Positions 1-12,100 of a stretch of 64,000 nucleotides of DNA are shown piece after piece (within the stretch, counting starts at the first letter, position 1; the number at the start of each line of letters is the position of its first letter). Source of the DNA: Oikopleura dioica (lineage: Eukaryota; Chordata; Appendicularia; Copelata; Oikopleuridae); the NCBI GenBank assembly GCA_907165135.1, contig OU015568.1:1310501-1374500 (forward strand), written 5' to 3'. The notes under the pieces were generated by a model. The model did not search any database. It saw nothing but the letters and a program-made list of their open reading frames with translations, and was not told where the DNA came from. The position numbers and the translations under genes were made by a program.

Positions 1-190
1 TCGAGACTTAAAATCAAAAATTTTACATTAAAAAGTTAACAAATTGAGAAAAAGCTAGAGACCAAAAATACTCCTTTTTTATCGAGGAATCCAAAAATAT
101 AATCAAAATTTTGAAAAGGCGAAAAAAATTTTCTCGACGACCTCCCCCTTAAAGACGGGGAATAGAAGAGGCTCAAACCACCTGAAACAG

Positions 191-1511
191 TATGGCTGGC
201 AAGGCGAAGATCGAGACTGCAAAGATGGAACAACTATCGCCCAGAAAACCCACAGACTCAGTAAGAACAAAGCCTGCAAATTCGAAAGAGGCCTGGTGAT
301 TGTTCGGAACCCATTCGAAGCGATTCTCGCGGCTTATAATCATCACAAAGCTGGGAAAACTGGCGAGCCACCTTATTCAGGAAAGAAGTCGAAATAAGAA
401 ATTAAATTTATTCATTGAAAAGGGAGTCAGAATCCTTCTAAATTCAAGTAGCCACCTTCAAGATTCGTTACATTTGTGTAGCCAAGAGCTTCCAATGTCT
501 CCTGAAACAAGTAGTTCATTAACGAAATAGACCAGGAGGTCCGTACCTTAGCAATATTTCCTCGAACACCTCTTTGACAATAGACAATTATCTCATCGTT
601 TGGTGCTGGTTTATGTCGACCATACTTTCGCTCAAAAGCTCTTGCATCGATTTTGAATTCGTTTGAAAGAGCTATCAAATATTTCATTGGTAATTTTGTA
701 TTCCTACCAGTATGAGGAATATTCATGAAAGAAGCAGACTTGAGCCTCCCGCCAGAAAGTTCTGACCGTCCTCTGACATCAAGGAAGAGAATCGACGAGT
801 CCTTCATTTTCTCTCAAAACTTCATCAGAAATATTTCTCTCAGTCGATCCTACTGCTCCCATTTTTCTTTTTCTTTATCCCGACTTGACCCGATTGCAAT
901 TGATGAAAAAATTGCTGATCAATACGGCTGGATCTAGAGATTTTAATAATTTGATTTCTGCCAAAAGTTTTCAAAACGAAGGAGTGGCAACTGTTCGTGC
1001 GGCAGTGGATAAAGCGATGGACTCAATTTCATCAGGAATGGGCTGAGTTTGAGGGTCCAAAGTATATTTCCTGTTTTGAAGATATAAATAATGACACAAC
1101 AGCGGAAGTAGGAAAATGGCTTGAGTTTTTGGGATTTGATGATCGACGGCTAGGTTCGTTTATTTGAACCCTAACCCTAACCCTTAACCAGACACTAACC
1201 AAAGCTCAAGGCCTAACTCAAACCCTAACCAAATCGTTAGCCCCGAGTTAGGGCCCCTTACTGAAACCAAAACCTTAACCCTAACCCTTCCTTATTCATT
1301 TTTAGGCTGCGTCAAATACGATCCAGTTGGCCAATTCTACCGACAAAAGACGAAAAACTATGACCACATATTTGACCCTTTTCAAAAACTTGATATTTTT
1401 CGCGAAATCGAAGTCGTTTCAAAGCTTTCGCAAAAATATTTCGAAAAAGATTGTACTAAACTCTTCAAGTACGAAAAATGCTGTAACAACGGAACTTTTC
1501 CATATGAATAA
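191..1511 (+). CDS. WSCD-type sulfotransferase, C-terminal part (5' end outside window)
   Basis: Three exons join in frame: 191-380, 968-1153 and 1306-1511. They encode a Golgi-type sulfotransferase C-terminus: a strand ending in VIVRNPFEAILAAYNHHKAG (the PAPS 3'-phosphate-binding RNP region), then a W-rich helix, FEDI and the WLEFLGF helix, then DPVGQFYRQ with a DPF segment. The order and motifs match WSC-domain sulfotransferases (WSCD1/2), which transfer sulfate from PAPS in the Golgi. The frame from exon 191-380 to 968-1153 is kept only by a GA-AG intron (381-967); no GT donor gives the right phase. That intron contains the rhodanese gene on the other strand. The last intron is GT-AG. Upstream exons (WSC domains, membrane anchor) lie outside the window. 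Family assignment is good; the substrate is unknown. Confidence 0.72.
427..807 (-). CDS. Single rhodanese-domain protein, nested gene
   Basis: Exons 547-807 and 427-501 are separated by a 45-nt GT-AG intron and encode about 111 aa. The protein starts near a beta strand LFLDVRGRSEL. It has the active-site loop YCQRGVRG with the catalytic Cys, and ends with the helix ALGYTNV and the NLEGGYLN loop, the standard order of a single rhodanese domain. Such proteins carry persulfide sulfur or act as protein-tyrosine-phosphatase-like modules. There is no targeting peptide, so it is probably cytosolic. It lies wholly within an intron of the sulfotransferase gene on the opposite strand. Family certain, role unknown. 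Confidence 0.85.
   Translation of the reverse strand: MKDSSILFLDVRGRSELSGGRLKSASFMNIPHTGRNTKLPMKYLIALSNEFKIDARAFERKYGRHKPAPNDEIIVYCQRGVRGNIAKVRTSWSISLMNYLFQETLEALGYTNVTNLEGGYLNLEGF
1154..1305. repeat. Telomere-like repeats inside an intron
   Basis: The last intron of the sulfotransferase gene holds many exact and degenerate copies of AACCCT (the complement of TTAGGG), clustered at both ends of the intron. TTAGGG is the usual metazoan telomere unit. Splice sites at both ends are intact. Confidence 0.8.
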
Positions 1512-1742
1512 ATTAAAGTACTGTTAATCTATTTTAGTATGTCAGGAGTAAGTTCGAAGTTGTCAGAAAGAGGACATCAATATTTCGATATTTGAGACTA
1601 CGGAAGGAGAAGTAATGAAGCGGCTTAGTAGGGATGAATTATTGATTCTGAGGAGAGATTCTTTCGCGTAAATATTTGATATAAAGACGGAGCAGAAAAT
1701 ATATATCTTAATAGAACTCGTTTTTTTCGATGTAAAATCAGA

Positions 1743-2151
1743 ATGCCATTCGAAAAGGAGCTCATTGTGGAGAGAGACAAACGCTATGGACAGAGACATG
1801 TGATTCAAATCCCGAAGAGTTGTGTTCAGTGCTGCTTTATCCTGAGTTTCGTGGTTTTGCTTTTGTCAGGATTCGTCGTTTATCATATTATGGCCGAAGA
1901 TGAAGAGGTTGATCTTGACCAGAGTATTTCTATGTTCGATATTGGTAAGGATAAACAGCTAGAAAATGACCACCAGAGGTCAAAAAACGTTAAAAGGGAA
2001 ATGTTTCTGAGAAAATTTTTCGCTAACCTCTTTAATTTCGACTTCAGAGTACGATATAAATGATCAAAAAATCTACGAATACCGCGAAAGTGAAGATTAC
2101 AAGGAGCTTGTAACTGACTTTAACCAGGGACCGACAAACTACTTTGATTAA
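1743..2151 (+). CDS. Small single-pass membrane protein, unknown
   Basis: Exons 1743-1944 and 2048-2151, joined across a GT-AG intron, encode about 101 aa. A short basic N-terminus with two Cys precedes one hydrophobic segment (about residues 25-45, CCFILSFVVLLLSGFVVYHI). An acidic tail rich in D, E and Y follows and ends in TNYFD. The layout suggests a type II membrane protein. I recognise no family. Frame and splice sites are good. Confidence 0.55.
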
Positions 2152-2269
2152 TTTTTTACTTTTTTTAGTATTATTTTTTTGTTTTGTTTAAATTTTCTAT
2201 ACCCATGTAAGTAACAATTACTAACAAAAATGAATGTTCTCTATCCCAGTTCAGCGATTTCTGAAAAAA

Positions 2270-3400
2270 TAGAGACCCATGACTAGGTTCGTGAGGACTA
2301 GGTTCGTGTGACTAGGTTCGTGGGTGCCATGTTGGAAAAAATGGTTCGTATGACTAGGTTCGTGAAATTTGGATTTTTATATGTATTTTTTGTATCTTCA
2401 CCATTTTGGGGCAGTAAGGGAAATGGGTTGATGACTAGGTTCGTGTGACTAGGTTCGTGAAATTTTAAAAAGAAAAAATTTTGGGGCAGTAAGGGAAATG
2501 GGTTGATGACTAGGTTCGTGGGACTAGGTTCGTGAAGACTAGGTTCGTGTGACTAGGTTCGTGAAGACTAGGTTCGTGAAGACTAGGTTCGTGTGACTAG
2601 GTTCGTGTGACTAGGTTCGTGGAATTTGGGTTTTATATGTATTTTTTTGTATCTTGACCATTTTGGGGCAGTAAAGGAAATGGATTGATGACTAGGTTCG
2701 TGTGACTAGGTTCGTGAGTTTTTAAATAGTAAAAATTTTCGGGCAGTAAGGGGAATGGGTTGAAGACTAGGTTCGTGAAGACTAGGTTCGTGAGACTAGG
2801 TTCGTGGAATTTGGATTTTTATATGTATTATATATATATATATATATATATATGTATTTTTATATATATGTATATTTATATATGTCTTTTTATATATTTT
2901 ATTGTAATAATTATATTACATATTATATGTACTATATTTTTTAGAATGTAATGCTGCGTTACTTGAAATAAAACAACGTGAGGGCCTAGCGGCTAATACG
3001 GGGGGGAGTTGGGGGGTGGGGTGATACTCATTTGGCAATATAATCCCACATTTTGCTTATTCAAAACCCACGAACCCTTTCCTTGTTAAATATATACTAT
3101 TTAAAATTTCACGAACCTAGTCACGCGAACCTAGTCATCAACCCATTTCCCTTACTGCCCCAAAATTTTTTCTATTTAAAATATCACGAACCTAGTCACA
3201 CGAACCTAGTCATCAACCCATTTCCCTTACTGCCTCAAAATTTTTTCTATTTAAAATTTCACGAACCTAGTCACACGAACCTAGTCATCAACCCGTTTCC
3301 CTTACTGCCCCAAAATATAGGCCGATTTACATACTCTGGCAGAACCCACCACGAACCTAGTCACACGAACCTAGTCCTCACGAACCTAGTCGTCATTCCC
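2270..3400. repeat. Long inverted array of a 12-base unit
   Basis: About 19 copies of ACTAGGTTCGTG lie at 2281-2810. About nine reverse complements (CACGAACCTAGT) lie at 3108-3395. Both arms also share a longer spacer around GGGGCAGTAAGG, so the two halves are inverted copies of one compound repeat, separated by a TA-rich stretch (2826-2940) and a G-rich patch near 3000. Reading frames across the right arm only translate the repeat. Confidence 0.85.
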
Positions 3401-3659
3401 AAAAAATAAACTAAGAATAAATGCCCTTTTAATCAAAGCAGGGTTTGTACAGTATTGACTCAATTTTCGTCAAGATGGAACTGCCTCATTTTAAAATTTA
3501 AAGAAACTTAGTAAATTCGCCCTTTTGTGTTCCACTAACAAGTGTCACTTCTTAGAACATGCCTTTTAATATTTTATTACAGAAGTGTATAAAACTAATT
3601 CTCCAGAATTTAGCCCATCAAATTGTCAACTTTGAAGCCGGCCAAAAAGATAGCGAGAA

Positions 3660-3863
3660 ATGAAAGTCCTTGCCCTATTTTCTTCTTTTGCCTTTGCTCA
3701 TGGTAGTTTCTTTGAATCGGATTTGTATCAACGACAGATGCAACTTGAGGATTGCGTCAAAAGAAACATGCTTTACGGCGAATCGGCGCTTCAAATGAGA
3801 AAGAGATTCATGATGGTCCAGCTTGCTTGCGACAAAGAAATTCCAAAACCTTCATACTTTTAG
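3660..3863 (+). CDS. Small putative secreted protein, 67 aa
   Basis: Single exon. MKVLALFSSFAFAHG looks like a short signal peptide. The mature part has two Cys (DCVKRN and LACDKE) and many charged residues. AATAAA-like signals follow within 20 nt of the stop. No family recognised; size and signal suggest a small extracellular peptide. Confidence 0.45.
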   Translation: MKVLALFSSFAFAHGSFFESDLYQRQMQLEDCVKRNMLYGESALQMRKRFMMVQLACDKEIPKPSYF

Positions 3864-4152
3864 CTAAATATTTTAATAAAAATCGCTATTGATGTCCGTC
3901 GTTATCTTTTTGTTTATTTAAATTGATAAATTGTTATTTATAACTTATAAATATTTATAAACATAAGCTCATTAAACATTGACCCTTGCTATTTATCTAC
4001 AATCATAAGAAAAATTTTTCGCCAAAACCGGAAACTAAACAACATCAAAGATAAAAATTTACGGTATTACTATTAAATGAAAAGGGCATCGAGTCGATGC
4101 TATCGATGCTCCATATTTGGTCATTCAGATTACGAGCTCTTTATAAGGCGTA

Positions 4153-4365
4153 ATGAAATCCATCAATTACTCAACATTTACACTCAGAATTCAATCCACT
4201 ACTATCCGCGCTGCCTTTGTTCACTCATTGACTCACCTCAATAAACTCAAGCATTTCCCCCGCCAGCAGGCAAATCATCAATTCGGCCGAGAATTCCATC
4301 CTGATGGAAAAATCGGTTCCCATCCACCACCAGGTGGACCAAAGAGACAATATGGGCGTATATAA
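4153..4365 (+). CDS. Possible small basic protein, 70 aa
   Basis: A single open frame with a basic, hydroxylated N-terminus that could be a mitochondrial presequence and a Gly/Pro-rich C-terminus (GSHPPPGGPKRQYGRI). The stop is only 66 nt before the next gene's ATG on the same strand, a spacing that would fit an operon. No homology recognised; it could be a chance frame. Confidence 0.3.
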   Translation: MKSINYSTFTLRIQSTTIRAAFVHSLTHLNKLKHFPRQQANHQFGREFHPDGKIGSHPPPGGPKRQYGRI

Positions 4366-4431
4366 TCGCCGGTATCCCCTTAAAAACCTCATAATTCAAA
4401 ATTTGATAAATTCAAATTAAAATTCAAAAAG

Positions 4432-4869
4432 ATGGAATTCCAATTTAAACTTTTCGAACTCGGAAGACTTCAAAAAGCAGAAAAAATTCTAAAAGGATTT
4501 TTGCACAATCATGCGAAAAAGAGAAACTTCCAAAAAGTACTTGAGAACATCTTGTCAATCGTCGAAAATTACCAGAACGCAATCGTCGATTTCGGCATCG
4601 ACCACGAAGACTTCGAGCTCGAGCGAATCAGCTGCTTCGTCGAAATCATCATTCAATCGACCATCTCCTGCTCGCTCTACTGTCAACGAGAAATTGACGA
4701 GCTACAGAAACTCTATGGCCAAGAAGATTTCGGCCTTATTTCGAGAAAATGCCGAGACGCCCTTTTGACTTTTTGGCAGAAAGGAATCATGCTCAAACCT
4801 AGAATAAAGAATGCTCTCGATCATGGCTGGAATCGAGAAACTTTTATAATTTTACTCAAAAGAATTTGA
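4432..4869 (+). CDS. Novel family protein, member A (145 aa)
   Basis: A single-exon, all-helical, charged protein, about 45% identical by eye to the gene at 5337-5780. Shared landmarks are a helix with LERL/GRLQKAEKIL, then ENYQNAI (EDYQRAI in B), an acidic DHEDF stretch, the near-invariant block ERISCFVEIIIQSTISC, a Cys-containing RKCRDALLTFW segment and a C-terminal NALDHGWNRETF. The conserved Cys and Trp suggest a folded domain. No signal peptide or membrane segment. I recognise no known family. The paralogs argue that it is a real coding gene. Confidence 0.7.
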   Translation: MEFQFKLFELGRLQKAEKILKGFLHNHAKKRNFQKVLENILSIVENYQNAIVDFGIDHEDFELERISCFVEIIIQSTISCSLYCQREIDELQKLYGQEDFGLISRKCRDALLTFWQKGIMLKPRIKNALDHGWNRETFIILLKRI

Positions 4870-5336
4870 CTTTATCCTGTTTTCAGACTTTTACTGCTTT
4901 ATTTTATTCTTTATTATGCCCTTGACCCCGACTTTGTTAACTTTATCTGACTGTTTTTAAAATAAAAACACTTTTACCTCTTCTCTGCTATCTTTCTTTG
5001 CTGTAGTGATTCTGATCATTAAAAAATGGTACGAATTAAAGTTATTTTTGAGATAGGAAGTCCAAGGCTTGGACTCCAAGCGACTTGTTTGATTTTTCTT
5101 CTGCTCGTTTTTAACGACTCGAATCTTTTTGATCGAAATGAAAAGGGAAAACGCCACAAAACTAGACAGACTTTTCCCTAGACATTTATTTTATAGGCTA
5201 TAAAAGAATCCTAGTCCCGGAATACTACTCCTTACTTCACTCCTAATGTCTAAGGAAAAGGGCAAAAGGGATAAAGGGATAGCACGATATAAAGCGACGA
5301 TTAAGCCGCAAATGGTTAAATTTCCAATTGATAAGA
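4870..5336. other. Intergenic, between the two tandem family members
   Basis: I see only AT-rich DNA with AATAAA-like signals near 4960. A minus-strand frame at 4957-5157 has no supporting feature. Confidence 0.5.
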
Positions 5337-5780
5337 ATGGATAACGAAGATCGCTTTAAAGTTCGCCAGCTTGAAAGACTAGCAAAATCGAAAGATATTT
5401 TAAGAGATTTGCAAGGCTATGTTAGAAAGAGACACTCCCGAATAATACTGGCCAACATTATCAGACAAATTGAAGATTATCAGAGAGCGATTGATCGTTG
5501 TGGAAGAAACCATAGACACTTCAGCGTCGAGCGAGTCAACTGTTACGTCGAGATCATCATTCAATCAACGATCTCATGCGCTCTCAACTTTGAACATGCA
5601 GTTATTCAATTGCAAAGGATCTGCTCAGATCAAGCTTTCCAATGTCTTTCCGGTAGATGCCGAGAGAAACTTTTGAAATTTTGGCGAAGAGATGACCTTG
5701 ACTTTCACAAGCGAAGGATTAATTATGCTCTGGATAATGGATGGAATAATCAAACTTTCAAAGTTTTAATGGATTTATGA
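5337..5780 (+). CDS. Novel family protein, member B (147 aa)
   Basis: Single exon starting at the first in-frame ATG. Tandem paralog of the gene at 4432: ILRDLQGYVRKRHSR, IEDYQRAIDRCGRNHRHF, then ERVNCYVEIIIQSTISC, then SGRCREKLLKFWRRDD and NYALDNGWNNQTF. Substitutions are spread through the protein while the frame, Cys and aromatic positions are kept, which indicates selection on the protein. More Arg-rich than member A. Function unknown. A broken third copy lies at 7190-7440. Confidence 0.72.
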   Translation: MDNEDRFKVRQLERLAKSKDILRDLQGYVRKRHSRIILANIIRQIEDYQRAIDRCGRNHRHFSVERVNCYVEIIIQSTISCALNFEHAVIQLQRICSDQAFQCLSGRCREKLLKFWRRDDLDFHKRRINYALDNGWNNQTFKVLMDL

Positions 5781-6124
5781 TGACCGACTCTGAACTAGTT
5801 TATTACCTGCTTCTTTCATTTTTTTCGACTGCTTTGTATATTTATGACTGATATTGACTGCTATTTATAAAAAAAAAATAAATAAATGCATGTTAAAAAA
5901 AAAACTGATGAATTATTCTTGAGTCGTGACTCTCCTTACCCTGCTGCCGATTGTTCGCACCATTCATTCATGAATTCGTGATCATCAGGCACGGACTTCT
6001 TTTATTATAAATAAAAACAAATTTTTGAAATCTTTTTCACTTTATTTATTCAAAAATATTAGTAAAATTACATTAGGAGGCAGCTTTGATGGATGAATTA
6101 TTTTTGAGTCGAAGCAGAAGCACT

Positions 6125-9100
6125 TTATCGTCGCCACCAAGTGGCAGTTGTCGAGGTAGAGCGAACAGAACCAGTCGGTGAGCCCGGTCGGTCGTTTGAG
6201 AATAGCCCGGCCACGGCGTCACCGAGTTTGTGGGAAAGGCCGCCGCGGACGTTTCGTTCTTGGAGTTCCTGGAGCTCCTGGACTCCGAGGGCCAGCTCGT
6301 TGACCACCGCCCTAATAGAGATTTAGACTCCGAGGGAACACTGAATAACCTACATTTGCCCCCTGCTTTTTCGTTGAATTTCGTCAAGCTTCGCCTTCAC
6401 AGCTTTCATCGCTTGACGTCGTGCTTCTTCGTGTTGCATGTTGTTCGCATCATTCATTTGCTGAACCATCATGAATTCGTTATTCTGTCGCTCAAGTTGA
6501 CGCTCGATCTGAATCAGCCGCTCGCCCTGGCTCGTGTCGTGCTCCAAAAGTGCCTTTTGAATTTCGCCGAAGAAAGCGCGTCGGAGCTCGTCTTCTCGAG
6601 CTTCCATTTTCTGAAAAAATGAGTGCTGAAATCAAGGAGGAAAACTTACCATTTCCAGGTCGACTTTCATGCGCTCCATGTAATTCACATTTGCTTCATT
6701 TTCGCGTCGCTCCTTGTTTAATTGAAGCGTTTTTTCTTCGAGAGTGGTGACCATTGAGGCGAGATCTTCATTTGTAGCTCGGAGTTGTTTTTCCAAACGT
6801 TCGATTTTCGAAGCTTGAGACTAAAAAATGCTCATGAAACTATTCATTTTTACTCATTATTTTAGCAAAAAGGAAAGTTTCTCGAGAAAAAATTTGCGTC
6901 ATGTAAAGATTTTCACTTTTATTGTCTCACAAGCTTATTCTGTGCAGCTTGGCTACCATCGTGGACTTTGTTAGTGGCCGCTAGATTCTCCGTTTAAATA
7001 TGCCAATCTCATAAAAAATCACTGATCTTGCTCCGAAAAGATACTCAGTATCCTACAATCGTGAATATTCCTGATTTCTTGTGAATAAATACAATTGTGA
7101 ATGAATAAAAATGAAGGGAAAGGGAAAAAGAGGAGAAATAAAGCCGAGAAATTACGGGGTATGTTCTTACTTAACTTAATTGATAAGAATGGATCACGAA
7201 GATCGATTCAAAATTCTCCAACTCGAAAGACTAGAACGGTAAAACAAATTTTAAGAGATTTGCAAGGTCATGTGAGGAGAGATTACTCTCGAAGAGTCCT
7301 GGCTAACATCATCAGACAAATTGAAGATTATCAAAGAGCAATTAATAATTTCGGTAGAGACCATCGTGACTTCAGTCTCGAGCGAATTAATTGCTACGTC
7401 GAAATCATCATTCAATCAGCAATGTCATGCACTTGCAACTTTTGTTTTTATTATTAAAAATCAATTAAAATAAATGAAATTTGAAAGAAACCTGATTGAG
7501 TCTTTCCATTGCTTCAAATTTGCCTCGGAGCTCGATTGTTTCTGTTTCCGCAGCGTTTATTTTCATCGTAGTTTTATCTTTGGCCACGAGCAAGTCTGAG
7601 AGGTCGTTTTCGATTGAGGTAGATCGTTGAGTAGCTTGTTGAGTTTTTGTATTCGCGAGCTGGACTTCGCCCTTCAGCCGGATCAGTTCTGCTTCTATTT
7701 TTGCTAGTTTCTCGGCGTTTTCGACTAAAGACGCATCGATAGGAGCTAAAATTCCTATCATACCTTGTTTGACGATATCAGTTTTTCCAGCAACGCCACC
7801 AAGCTCATCCTTCAAACTCATTCCGCCCTGATTTTGCTGATTGCTTTGCGACTCTTTTATCTCAAGCATTTTCTGCTCCAGCTCAAACTTGAGATCGTCC
7901 AGGCCTCTTTGTGCCTTTGATTTTGACTCTATCAGCATTTCTACGTCTTTCTGCAGCTTTGACTGAGTCGAGTCGATTTCTTGAGAGAGCTTTTTGATCT
8001 TAGCTTCGAGTTCGGATTTGGTCGATTCTTCGCGTTGGATGAGATTTTCCGCCATTTTCGAGGCTTTTTCTGCTTCCTATTTTTTGATGTTCAAATTTGT
8101 CCTCCTTGATTTTTCACAAGTAATCATTTTTAAAATTTGAACATTCCCTTTAAAATAGCTTCATCACTCTCCGACTTTTCCTCTTCAATTTTATTGAGTC
8201 TTCCGATCGCATCGTCCAAAATATCATGAACCTCACTCAACCCATCGCCGACAATTTTCTGCACCTTCGTGTCCGAAACAAAATCATCCATCTTTTCCAT
8301 CTTCTTTTCCTGAGCCTCGAGTTTTTCTTCGAGAGATTTCAGAGCTCGCTTGGTTTGTTCACGCTCGGAGATGAGCTCGGCTTGAGCTTTTTGAGCGCGC
8401 TCAAGTTCGGCTGCGATTCGGTCGCGTTCTTGAGCGACTTGTTGGGCGACGGACTCGCCGTCCAGAGCAGCGGTTTGTTGGGCGTTTAGTTGGGTCTGAA
8501 ATTTTCTGCTATTTTCGGATAAAAACGAAGCTTACAGTACCTTGAGTGAAGAAATAGAGCTCTCAAGCTGGTTCATTCTAGCGGTATCGCCAGTTATCTT
8601 TTCCTCCACCAGCAAAATGCTCTTTTTGATATTGTCCTCCGCATCCTTGACCAGCTCAACTTTCCCCCTTAAATTCGCAATGGATTCTTCGTTTGTTTTC
8701 CCCACTTCCGCAGCGATCTTAAAATCTTTGTCCATTTTGAAAATTTGCTTTGCGATTTCTTTCGTCTCCGTGTTTTGCTTTTTCACGAGAAAGTCTTTTG
8801 ACGCTAGAATTTCTGCTTGAAGCTTTTCCGCATATTCATCAAGAAGGGATTTTTGAGAATCTTCAGAAGATGAAAGATTCGCGCGTATTTCTGCGATTTC
8901 TTCGAGAAGTTTGGTCGAGGAGTCTTTTACTTCATCGATGACGTTTGAGTATTTCTCCATTTTGTCATCGATCTCCGTCGAAGTTTGCTTGATCCGATGC
9001 TCTGCCACAGCAATTGTCTTGTCCTGGCCAACAATTCGCTCTCCCTGCTTCGCCAATTTGTCCGACAGCTCGAGGACAGCGGCGCTGATGGTATCAAGTT

Positions 9101-12100
9101 GAGCATCATTGTTGACAGCGTCGGTAAGCGCTTTGACAGAAGCCTGGATGCTTTCAATCGCGATTTGAGTTTTTTCGCGATCTTCGGTGAGAAGTTGAAG
9201 GTTCGGAGCAGCGGTTTGCTGGAATTGAAGGAGTTCGCTCAGTTTGATTTCGGTTTTTTGCGATTGTTCTTAAACAAATGAGAATTTTCAGACTTCGGGA
9301 CCTGGGTCTTCATTTTGTTGGTAATTCAAATGCCAAAGATTAGGAAAATTATTTATACCCAAAAATTAAATAGAGACTTATGGTTTGTAAAAAACTTATT
9401 CGATAGCTTATGTTAGTTATTCTAATACCTATATCAGCTGACATCTGCTCACTCATTAATTTCTCCAGCTCTAGAATCGAATTTTTCAGCGCCTCCAAAG
9501 AAGCGACATTATGATTTCTATCATCAGCCAGTTTGATAACTTCTTCATCGATGCTCGAAATCTTTTCGCTGAGCTTAGAAATCGATTTCTTCGTATTTTC
9601 ATCCTTTTCTTGCACTTCGCAAAGTTCAGAATGAAATTTTGACGACTCCGAAGTTAGATTTTTCAATTGCTCATCGACTTTGGCTTCTTTTTCTTCCGTT
9701 ACCTGGCGTTTCGTGTTTTCATGCTCGCGAAAGCCCTCGAACTCGATGCGCAAGTCGGAGATTTCTTTCTTTTGATAGTCGAAAATCGCGTCACTGTGGT
9801 CTTTGTGTTGGGCTACTCTTTCTCGCATTGCATCGACACCTTTTTGGAGCTCGAATCGCGCAGTCTCCGCCACATTTAATCGTTGAATGATCATGTCTTT
9901 GTCCACTCGAACTTCTGCAAGCTGCTGGTTGAGAAGTTCAGAAGAGACACCTCCGCCAAGACTCATTGTGTCCGCTTGCGCTGCACTTGGGGACTGAGAT
10001 GCATTGAAGGAAGCATCCATGACTTTTTCTTCGACAGCCATGATCATTTCGTGAAGATTTTCTTGAACAGTCATCAGTTCTTCCGCTGCTTTTTCAGAAG
10101 AAGCTTCGATGAGAGAGCAGGAAATCGATTTGACTTGGTCGATTTTTTCATCCAATTTTTTCATCAACTCTGGATCGGAAGACATAGAAGTGTTCCCACC
10201 TGCAGTAGATCCGCCTGCGCCAGAGGCGATTTCTTCACGCGTTTTGCGGATAGTGTCTTCGAGGAGCTGGAGTTTGGAGGATTGTGATTCGCATTGAGCT
10301 TCATTTTTCTCGACGATTCCAACGATTCTGTCGAGCACTTCTTGCTTTGATTTTGATGACTCTTCGAGAGTTGAGACCCGCAGTTCGACGGATGATGAAT
10401 TGTTTTTAATCTGAAATTGTTTTGTTCATTAGCGAAACTGTCGTTAGAGACTGTCGTTAAAGACCTAAAGAATGATCATCGTTTTGTATCATCTTGGTCA
10501 GGGAGAAAAATTTCCATTAAAAAATATTTCATATTTTCATTATGGTTCCTACCTTTTCCAAAACATGTTTGACTTCTTCCGTGTCCGACTTGAACTCCTG
10601 AAACTCCTGCTTCAACTTCGCTGTCAGCTCAATAATCGCATCCATCGGCGCATCAGTAGCACCAAACTTCGTCACATGCTCCACCTTATCCTCTAGCATG
10701 ATCAATTTCTCCTGAAGCTCATCCAACTGTGGCAAAACTTCCTCAAGCGCAGAATCTTCGCCCACATTTTCAAGCCCTGATTGATTATTTTTCTTCTCAT
10801 CAGAAGAAATTGCGCCGCTTTTTACTTGTCGCTTCAGCTCGCTAGAATCATCAGGGTTAGATTCATACTTCTTTTTTGACTCAAAAAGGTTCAAAAGTGG
10901 TGCAAGTAAAAAATCATGATTTCGAGTTTATTCAACCCAAAAATGGCTGCCCACATGCGAGGATTTTACGGAGCATGGAGTTGGTTAAAACTGGTTTAAT
11001 AAGCTGGTAGTTATTTGGATCAGGGAATTAATTCTAGAGATTAGTCTACAATACCTTATGTACACTGAACACCATCTATAACATGAAAATCACATAAAAA
11101 CATAATCAAAAAAATTCTTCAGTATTTTACCTGATTTCTCCTTCAAGCTCCAGTCGACTCATTTTCTCCTCATCCAATCTTTCTCTTTCTTCTTCCAGCC
11201 CTCTTTGACAAGTAAACAGATCTTCTCGCAACATCTTGACTTCGGAAATCAGCTTTTCCTTAATTTCTTCGATTGCATTGAAATTTTCGATTTTGGCCGT
11301 TTCTGTTTTGAGCAAGAGTTGATTAAAGTCATCTGAACAAAAATAAGTGAGTCATTTCAATGGCCACTAAGTGGATATTTCGATAACAAAAGATTTTTTA
11401 CTGCAAAAAGGTCAGTTTGAAGACTTTTTGGCGCCGAAAAAAGCACGATTCTGACTCCAATGAGAGAGATAAACGATTTGATTTTACCATTTTTAATATT
11501 TCCTCCTCCGCCGGATTGCTGCTTGAATTCTTCTCTAACTTTTTGAATTTCTTCTTGGACTTGCTTTTTGAGGTCTTCGGTATTGATAGATGCTGCGAGA
11601 CCGTTTTGAGTTGGCTTCTTTGGGGTTGAATTGGCGGCGGGAGACGAGAAATCCAAGTTGTGATCTTCCAGAACAGCTTCGATTGTGAGAACTTTGGTCT
11701 GGATAATTGACCTTGTATCGCGAATTTCTTTGATTTCGGAGTCGATTCTTGCCATCCATTGCTACGAAAAGGTTCACGAAAAGATCAAAAAAGATAAATT
11801 TACCTGTGATTTTCGACGATTTATTAGCTCTTTGACATGTTCCCTTGTTTCTCTTGACATTCGCTCTTCTTTGTCGATGACGAGATCATCTTTAGGCGTG
11901 ACGCCGTTTTCCATGAGAAATTCAATTGCTTGCAGGAGGTCTTCTTTTTCGAGACATTTGGTTTCCATCTCGAAGCAAGTCTCGCCACCAACCAAAATGT
12001 CCAGCGCAGAATTACCAGCCGCATCAAGAACCTGAATTTGTTGTGAAGAATTTGACCTTTTTAAAATAAGATTACTTCGTTAAAATTACTGTTTGCGTTT

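Noticed and set aside
3053-3409. 118-codon open frame with repeated HEPSHTNLVINPFPLLP
   Set aside because: It is the translation of the right arm of the 12-base inverted array; no start context or partner exons.
8226-10287. Several long plus-strand frames opposite the coiled-coil exons
   Set aside because: Mirror frames of a long minus-strand coding exon rich in Glu, Lys and Ser codons; no domain seen.
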